Source: Paramecium octaurelia (Eukaryota; Ciliophora; Oligohymenophorea; Peniculida; Parameciidae). Taken from it: a stretch of DNA of 64,000 nt. The stretch is from the NCBI GenBank assembly GCA_905182995.1, contig CAJJDP010000024.1, positions 374,610-438,609 on the forward strand. The letters are read 5' to 3'. Shown piece by piece: positions 60,069 to 64,000 of this stretch (positions are counted from its first letter, which is position 1; every line of letters begins with the position of its first letter). The notes beneath the pieces were generated by a model, which was not told the origin of the DNA, did no database searches, and saw only the letters and a program-made list of their open reading frames with translations. A program made the position numbers and the translations under genes.

Positions 60069-60585
60069 ATGGTAATATATGCATAATATAGTGTAGAGTG
60101 GCATTGCAAAGAGCGCTAAAGGAGGAAAAGGTGGAAAAGGCGGAAAAGGAGGAAAATTTGGTCAAGGAAAGAATAAGAAAGCCCCTTAATCCAGGTCTTT
60201 GAAAGCAGGGCTTTAAGTAGTGAATTTCACAATAATAAGTTCCCTGTGGGTCGTATTCATAGATATTTGAAGCAAAGAGTATCAGCCAAGAACAGAGTAG
60301 GAACAACATCAGCCGTATACACATCAGCAATTTTAGAGTACTTGACAGCTGAAGTGCTTGAATTGGCTGGAAATGCTTCAAAAGACTTCAAAGGTATTGT
60401 AATTATAACTAAATTCTTCTTTAGTGAGAAGAATCACACCAAGACATCTTTAATTAGCAATTAGAGGTGATGAGGAACTAGACATTCTTATCAGAGCCAC
60501 CATTGCAGGAGGTGGTGTTATTCCACATATTCACAAGGCTTTATTAGGAAAATAAACACCAGAAGGAGGAATTCCAAAGGAATGA
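60069..60585 (+). CDS. H2AZ: Histone H2A.Z
   Basis: 145 residues in four exons; introns 60072-60096 (directly after ATG), 60217-60239 and 60394-60424. The Gly/Lys-rich tail [20 protein letters not shown] is a likely acetylation target. The histone fold is typical: [60 protein letters not shown]. The variant-specific C-terminal part is [20 protein letters not shown] and [15 protein letters not shown], as in H2A.Z rather than canonical H2A (which would read RNDEELNKLL...GGVLPNI). It replaces H2A in nucleosomes at active chromatin. In ciliates the variant marks the transcribed macronucleus. Confidence 0.94.
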
Positions 60586-60601
60586 CATATATTATATTAA
60601 T

Positions 60602-61608
60602 TCATAGAAAATATTAATGTTAAAGAGCTTCGCTAATAGTGATTCTTCTTGAAGGCTCTAACTAAATCATTCTGTCGATTAAATCAGCTCCTTCATACCC
60701 AATCTTGGAGAGCAACTTTTCTTGATACAAATACTTGGTTGGATAGAATCGAGGGAATGCTGCAGCCTCCTGATGAATTTAATAGAATTACATTGAACAA
60801 AGGTAAGTTACAAAGAGATGGTGCAATAAAGGCACTGGGTGTACCTAGTTTAGAGAATATCTTGAATAGCATTTCGATTTAAGCATCTCCATAAAAGAGA
60901 ATTTCTTTCATAACTACTTAATAGAATACACAACCCAATGACCATATATCTACAGACACTTGATACTTGCAAGATTATAACCAATACAATTTACATTATC
61001 GCAACCCAATAAATTTTCAGGTGGTCTGAAGTGCAAAGTGATGACTTCATAAGAATGCTTTTCACAATTAGAATTGAAATTTCTACATTGTCCGAAATTC
61101 ATTCTGGCTATACCGAAGTCACTTATAAACACATTTTGGTTTTCATCAACAAGAATATTCAAAGGTTTCAAATCTCTATGCATGAAACCCAATTTGTGGA
61201 TGTTGTACACTCCAAGCAGAAGTTGCTTGAAAATCTTTTTATAATCGATTTCATCATTCTTTTTAATGTGTTCATAAAGATTATAAGGATAAAATGGTAA
61301 AACAATATAAACACATCCATTTTCAAAGATTACTTTTTACAAAGGAACTATGTGATTTTGCCCCTTTAAAGAGCTGAGGGCAGCTATTTCCCTATAACTA
61401 AATATGCAACTATTACCTGATGGTGGATTACTCAATCTATTAAGACCTTCCAGAGAAAATTCTTTTGATAGCGAAGATTTCATCTAATGCTATTAAAATT
61501 GATGTGTTTACTTGTATTTTCATCGATTGCCTTATAAACATCTCCGAATGCTCCATAGCCTACTTTCTCTTAAAGAATAAATTATTGGACTTTTTTATTA
61601 TCCTACAT
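60602..61608 (-). CDS. CDK-like (CMGC) protein kinase
   Basis: 304 residues; introns 61491-61512, 61398-61416 (19 nt), 60966-60994 and 60770-60791. Motifs: [26 protein letters not shown] (catalytic Lys), [20 protein letters not shown] in the PSTAIRE position, [29 protein letters not shown], and RPPENLLG in place of the usual APE. The activation loop ([20 protein letters not shown]) is longer and more polar than in CDKs and has no obvious T-loop Thr. C-lobe [14 protein letters not shown] and [18 protein letters not shown]. Catalytic residues are intact. The PSTAIRE helix is not conserved, so cyclin dependence cannot be claimed. Tail to tail with H2A.Z, 16 bp apart. Confidence 0.85.
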
Positions 61609-62311
61609 TATCAAACAAAATTTACAAAAAAAGCAAATTAAATAATGAAATTAATCTCTCAACCATCTCTTTAACTATAAATCATCGAACTTATGACAAA
61701 AGGATTCTGAAAGTAGAAATAGTTACTATTTAATATTATTTTTAATTATAATAAAATTTAGAGGAATCACGCGTACATAATAGCTGGTTGGGAAATCGAA
61801 AAAATTATATTAAACCTACTTATTAATTTTGCTGCTTTTTTAATATTCACATGACATTAGACGAACTTGAGACACTACTGTGATTGCCTGTTTTTACTAT
61901 ACTTAAATAAAAATGATTGGTGTATGTAAAATAATTATGATAAGAAGTAAATTATCAAAAATGTTGGTATATAAATTAATAAAAGGAAGTGTGAAGTTAG
62001 AATTCATTAATTACAATATTACTAGGGACTATGTTCTTTAAGAAGAATTAACAATATTCACAGTTGATATTTATTTAGCAAAATATGCAAAGTAATGAAA
62101 TAAGCCTAAGCACAAATTAACTGATGTAAATTTATTATCTTTAAGATACATGATTTTTTTATGAAATTTATATAAGCTAATTATGAAGATCAGTTTAAAT
62201 ATTATGTTTAACTTATTTTGATTTATTTATAATAGTTCATATTATATTTGTAATAAATTTTAATAATTTTTAATTTTATTTTATTTTATAATGTTTATAA
62301 TTGATCTTATT
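61609..62311. other. Intergenic, A/T-rich
   Basis: 703 bp between the CDK-like kinase start and the 3' end of the first helix-turn-helix gene. No supported gene, motif or repeat. Confidence 0.4.
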
Positions 62312-63116
62312 TCAATAAGAGCTCAATTATTTGTCATTTGTTTCATTATATGAAGGCAATTCAACAGATTACTTAAACATCTGGAAAGAATTTGCATAAT
62401 TTGTTGACAAGTCTTCAATTTGATTGACCTAATTAACTCTTTGGTAACTTTAAAAGAAGCTTACAGTTTCTTACTTCAAACCTAAATGGAAAGGAGTGAT
62501 GGGATCAATGATCAAATAATCGTCTGGATCATCGTACAGTTGATCTTCTAAAGATTCTTCAGAGACGTTAGAATTTTAATATGTTTTATTTATTTCTAAA
62601 TTTTCTTAGATACACAGAATTTCTTCCTCTTTCTGATTCTAAATAGCTGATGTCTCATTGTCAGGACAATTCTATTTTGATAGTAAAGCGAAAACTATAG
62701 TATTAACTATTGTCTCCTTAACTCTGCGTTGACTAGAACATTTTCGACCTTTAGGTATCAATAATCTGAATTCATTATTCTTTTTTGATGACAGAATTTG
62801 ATTGATGGAAACTCGGACTTTTTTCGTTAATTTTTTGATATTCTAATATACTAATTTTTATTACATCATATATAACTTTATCCTTAAAAATCCTTAATCC
62901 ATATGAAATCATTGCCTATTTAAACTCTTTGTATTCAGACTTCCTCTCTTCACTAGTAACAGATTCCACAGATTTTTATTTTTTGTTCATAATGGTTGCT
63001 ATCTCCCTGGCCTTCTTTCCTTATCTCTTTAACTCCATAATCTGTTTTCTTTCCTCTTGGGAGTTGATATTATAATTCATTCCTTTCCTATTAGAATTTG
63101 TATTTTTTTTCGGCAT
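62312..63116 (-). CDS. Helix-turn-helix protein, tandem copy 1
   Basis: 256 residues; intron 62818-62851 (34 nt). Residues about 15-45 look like a Tc1/paired-type helix-turn-helix: EERKQIMELKRQGKKAREIA, TIMNKKQKSVESV. Then SEERKSEYKEFKQAMISYGL and, after the intron, RVSINQILSSKKNNEFRLLI, PKGRKCSSQRRVKETIVNTI. The C-terminal 110 residues are acidic and polar (LEDQLYDDPDDYLIIDPITP). It is clearly related to the partial gene at 63422-64000: same HTH position, SEY..(L/F)K.A...(Y/F)G, LIP, then (C/Q)SS(Q/K)RR(V/I). It is a DNA-binding protein by inference; origin from a transposase N-terminus is possible. Confidence 0.65.
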
Positions 63117-63421
63117 TAAATCTAATTAATAATTAAATTGTCAATAGATCAAGACTAGTAAAGGATTTGTGTTTTAAATAATTTATCCCTACTATTAGCA
63201 CTTTTTAGAACCCAAAGGACGGTACCACACCAAAGAAGACTTAATTTAAAAATACACATAAAGATTGTCATTTAAATCAAAATTTTGCACAATATTAAAT
63301 CAAATTCAGAGCTATAGAAATGCTATCCTTAAAAATGAGAATTTAAGACATGTCCTGGGTTTTATGTTGATTTTGAACTTCTTTTATAAACTAGGGAGTA
63401 ATAAAATTTAAATATATAATA
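63117..63421. other. Intergenic between tandem paralogues
   Basis: 305 bp, A/T-rich, between the start of copy 1 and the stop of copy 2. No motif noticed. Confidence 0.4.
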
Positions 63422-64000
63422 TCAATTTTTGAGATCATTCTATTGTATACTTTATTATATAAATTAGGTATATGCATAAAACATTTGCAAAACCTTAAGT
63501 TAACCAATATCTAAAAACTCCTTATTTTAATCATCAGGCTCTTCTTCTTTGGGTATAATTTTCTCTTAATTAGTTGTTTCTAGAGTTTCTTAAAGATGTT
63601 TGGAGGCGAGTACTCTTTAAATAATAGATTCCACAATTTGCTGAATTATTCTTCTTTTACTTGACTATTTCTTGTGGTCTGGTATCAAATGTTAAAATTT
63701 CGATGTTTTTGAGGTCAACTATTCTTTGATTAGTCGATTTAAATTTTTTGCTAGTTTTCTAGTATTTTCTACCTAGAGGTTATCAAAAATGATTACATTA
63801 AAATGTTTATTTTGAATCACCCAATAATAACCAAACTCAACTAAGGCTTTTTTCAAATTTCCATACTCAGATCTTTTTTCAATTGATTTAATTGACTAGA
63901 TAGTTTTAATATTTTTTTTTAAGGCGTCACTGATTTCTTTGCATGTTGCTCCATTTTCTTTCATTTAAATTATCATCGCTCTTTCCAGAATTGTTATTTT
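63422..64000 (-). CDS. Helix-turn-helix protein, tandem copy 2 (5' end beyond the window)
   Basis: At least 185 residues; the start lies past 64000. It opens with the HTH-like ILERAMIIQMKENGATCKEI, SDALKKNIKTIQSIKSIEKR, then SEYGNLKKALVEFGYYWVI, a possible 24-nt intron (63787-63810 region, GTAATC...CTCTAG, no stop), KLAKNLNRLIKEQLTSKTSK, FQHLIPDHKKQSSKRRIIQQ and an acidic tail (IIPKEEEPDDQNKEF) to TGA 63422-63424. The ordered match to the neighbouring gene at 62312-63116 shows an old tandem duplication. No further domain recognised. Confidence 0.65.

Overview
This window looks like macronuclear DNA of a ciliate of the Paramecium type. It is about 70% A+T. Conserved proteins read through only if TAA and TAG mean glutamine and TGA is the sole stop. 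The genes are cut by tiny introns of about 19-35 nt (mostly GTA...TAG) and are packed densely on both strands with very short spacers. Because a standard-code ORF search breaks these genes at TAA/TAG, the genes below were rebuilt by hand with the ciliate code and intron removal. Nearly all models give exon lengths that sum to a multiple of three.

Layout. 0-5 kb: a partial gene, two unrecognised proteins and a cyclin. 5.3-5.6 kb and 21.0-21.2 kb: two inverted, diverged copies of a probable small structured RNA gene, each with the same upstream element at the same distance. 5.9-16.3 kb: ATP-grasp ligase, QTRT2, ubiquitin protease, RBM39-like splicing factor, second cyclin, MFSD1-like transporter, and a coiled-coil/TH1-like/PH protein. 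17-22.4 kb: decayed genes, NDUFS6, a coiled-coil protein, MYCBP, and a small conserved-looking protein. 22.8-38.4 kb: a STYX-like pseudophosphatase with a long glutamine-rich tail, alpha-COP, BIVM, eL8, PSTK, HIBCH, an ABC1/ADCK kinase, an SRRM1-like PWI protein, and acidic ribosomal protein P1. 38.5-47.3 kb: IMP dehydrogenase, kelch protein, prolidase, a kinase pseudogene back to back with an ERK-type MAP kinase, and two small unknowns. 48-57 kb: an ERI1-like exonuclease with a zinc finger, an RPA1-like protein, a 1216-residue orphan and an AGC/STK32-like kinase. 57-64 kb: an unknown gene, decayed coiled-coil and PH-domain remnants, histone H2A.Z, a CDK-like kinase, and two tandem paralogous helix-turn-helix proteins, the last running off the window.

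The gene content is ordinary eukaryotic housekeeping (translation, vesicle coat, complex I, purine synthesis, cell cycle, chromatin), and there are no operons. Points of interest are the paired RNA genes, several genes with broken or missing catalytic residues, start codons as little as 19 bp apart on opposite strands, a possible 17-nt intron, and a PH-domain reading frame that runs in frame into H2A.Z. No tRNA, rRNA, CRISPR array, insertion sequence or telomere was seen.
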